A stretch of 64,000 nucleotides of DNA. It comes from Paenibacillus apiarius (GTDB lineage: Bacteria; Bacillota; Bacilli; Paenibacillales; Paenibacillaceae). The position numbers and the translations under genes are program-made. Location: the NCBI RefSeq assembly GCF_017052585.1, contig NZ_JAFFHZ010000001.1:3018501-3082500 (forward strand), given 5' to 3'. The notes beneath the pieces were generated by a model that worked only from the letters and a program-made list of their open reading frames with translations, was not told the origin of the DNA and ran no database searches. This document shows positions 63,198-64,000 of this stretch, one piece after another (position 1 is the stretch's first letter; every line of letters begins with the position of its first letter).

Positions 63198-64000
63198 TTG
63201 TCAGACAAGCGTCGCTTTGAAATTATACGGTCATTAAGCAACAATGTCGTATTGGCGAACGATGTGTTGACGAACAAAGAAACCATTCTCATGGGAAAAG
63301 GACTCGGATTCGGAGCTAAGCCTCGAGGAGAGCTTGTTCCGGGCGACACCCGCATTGAGAAGACATTTGCTTTAGAGAGTCAGCAGCATCTGTCGCAATA
63401 TCAGATGCTTTTGGAACAGATTGATCCGGAAGTCATTACCGTTTCCGAACAGATCATTTCCATGGTGTCTGAAACGCTTACGCCGGATTTGAACGAGCAT
63501 ATTCACCTCGCGTTGCCGAGCCATATTGAATATGCGCTTTACCGATTGCGCCACGACATTGCGATTGAGAATCCGTTTTTGTGGGAGATACGCACTTTGA
63601 ATCCGAAGGAATATGAGCTTGCCGCACAGGCGGCCGGGCTTATTGACCGGACATTCGGGGTGACCGTGCCAGAAGATGAAATCGGATTTTTGACGATACA
63701 CATCCAATCGGCCGTTGCGCACGTGCCTGTCGGAAATATGGTTCAGTTCAATCATTTGTTGAAGGATCTGGTTGCGCTGATTGAAGAACGGCGGGGAAGC
63801 GGCATTCCGAAGGACAGCATTGACTATCTTCGTCTCATTACGCATCTGCGCTTCGCCATTGAGCGAATTCGCAAAGGGGAGCATTCCCGCAATCCGTTCC
63901 GGGATAAGCTGAAGGATATGGTTCCCTACGAATTCGAGGTGGCGCAGGATTGCGCTGCGTTAATGGCACGGCAGCTGAAGACGGAAGTAACGGAAGATGA
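63198..64000 (+). CDS. glcT: BglG/GlcT family antiterminator, 3' partial
   Basis: At least 267 residues; the frame runs off the window. The N-terminal RNA-binding CAT domain (SNNVVLANDVLTN, MGKGLGFGAKPRGE; about 1-58) is followed by PRD1, with His residues in HIHLALPSHIEYALYRL and FLTIHIQS, and by PRD2 beginning FRDKLKDMVPYEFEVAQD. This family binds RAT hairpins and is switched by PTS phosphorylation of the PRD histidines. The target is very probably the RAT at 60093. The start is TTG 63198, with AAAGGAG seven bases upstream. The name is based on domain order plus the matching RAT. Confidence 0.87.
   Translation, partial: MSDKRRFEIIRSLSNNVVLANDVLTNKETILMGKGLGFGAKPRGELVPGDTRIEKTFALESQQHLSQYQMLLEQIDPEVITVSEQIISMVSETLTPDLNEHIHLALPSHIEYALYRLRHDIAIENPFLWEIRTLNPKEYELAAQAAGLIDRTFGVTVPEDEIGFLTIHIQSAVAHVPVGNMVQFNHLLKDLVALIEERRGSGIPKDSIDYLRLITHLRFAIERIRKGEHSRNPFRDKLKDMVPYEFEVAQDCAALMARQLKTEVTED

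Overview
This 64 kb window looks like chromosomal DNA from a Paenibacillus-type Gram-positive bacterium. The clues are moderately high GC, strong AGGAGG ribosome binding sites, lipobox solute-binding proteins, many sugar ABC/PTS genes, an ECF sigma/anti-sigma pair with a large DUF4179-type anti-sigma, a C39 peptidase on a copper-amine-oxidase-like stalk, and a BioC/BioH biotin operon. The genus is inferred from gene style only. I saw no rRNA, tRNA or CRISPR array.

Layout. 1-6981: a secreted jelly-roll protein (5' end outside the window), then an RHS/YD-repeat wall protein broken by a frameshift and cut off where its variable tip should begin, then about 1.3 kb of decayed DNA holding one copy of a dispersed repeat. 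6982-15091: a six-gene exopolysaccharide cluster with an anchored glycosidase-like protein, a HEAT-repeat membrane protein, a processive GT2 synthase, a possible degenerate GGDEF domain fused to a pseudo-receiver, a nucleotide-sugar dehydrogenase and an anchored TIM-barrel-like protein. It closes with a strong terminator. 15170-23157: mostly housekeeping genes (B3/4 protein, uvsE, fabI, TauE/SafE permease, inositol monophosphatase, three small proteins, C39 peptidase). 23158-31288: a second repeat copy, an ECF sigma/anti-sigma pair, a secreted protein, two tandem orphan solute-binding lipoproteins, a broken copy of the secreted protein, and a deleted trpB remnant.

31343-46195: sugar use. A ROK fructokinase and a LacI regulator precede an operon with an ABC importer (binding protein plus two permeases), GH13, DUF1861, GH130 phosphorylase, GH2 beta-mannosidase and zinc dehydrogenase, followed by a PTS EIICB. 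The GH130/GH2 pair points to beta-mannosides. 46607-48452: an AT-richer, probably acquired MFS efflux pump and its TetR regulator with a palindromic operator. 48784-50292: a lipoprotein multicopper oxidase. 50527-55786: biotin operon bioD-bioB-bioF-bioH-bioC with no bioA. 55808-59780: a galactosamine/tagatose-6-phosphate module (kinase and class II aldolase divergent from AgaS and a DeoR regulator). 60037-64000: the general PTS operon (EIIA, HPr, EI), preceded by an RNA antiterminator (RAT) overlapping a terminator, and followed by the matching GlcT/BglG-type antiterminator protein, cut off by the window end.

The genes join into a carbon-uptake theme: EI/HPr/EIIA can energise the EIICB, which has no EIIA of its own; GlcT is expected to read the RAT in front of the EIIA gene; LacI and possibly CcpA sites sit over the mannoside operon promoter. 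The most unusual unit is the exopolysaccharide cluster, whose only regulator-like protein has Glu at the receiver phosphorylation site.
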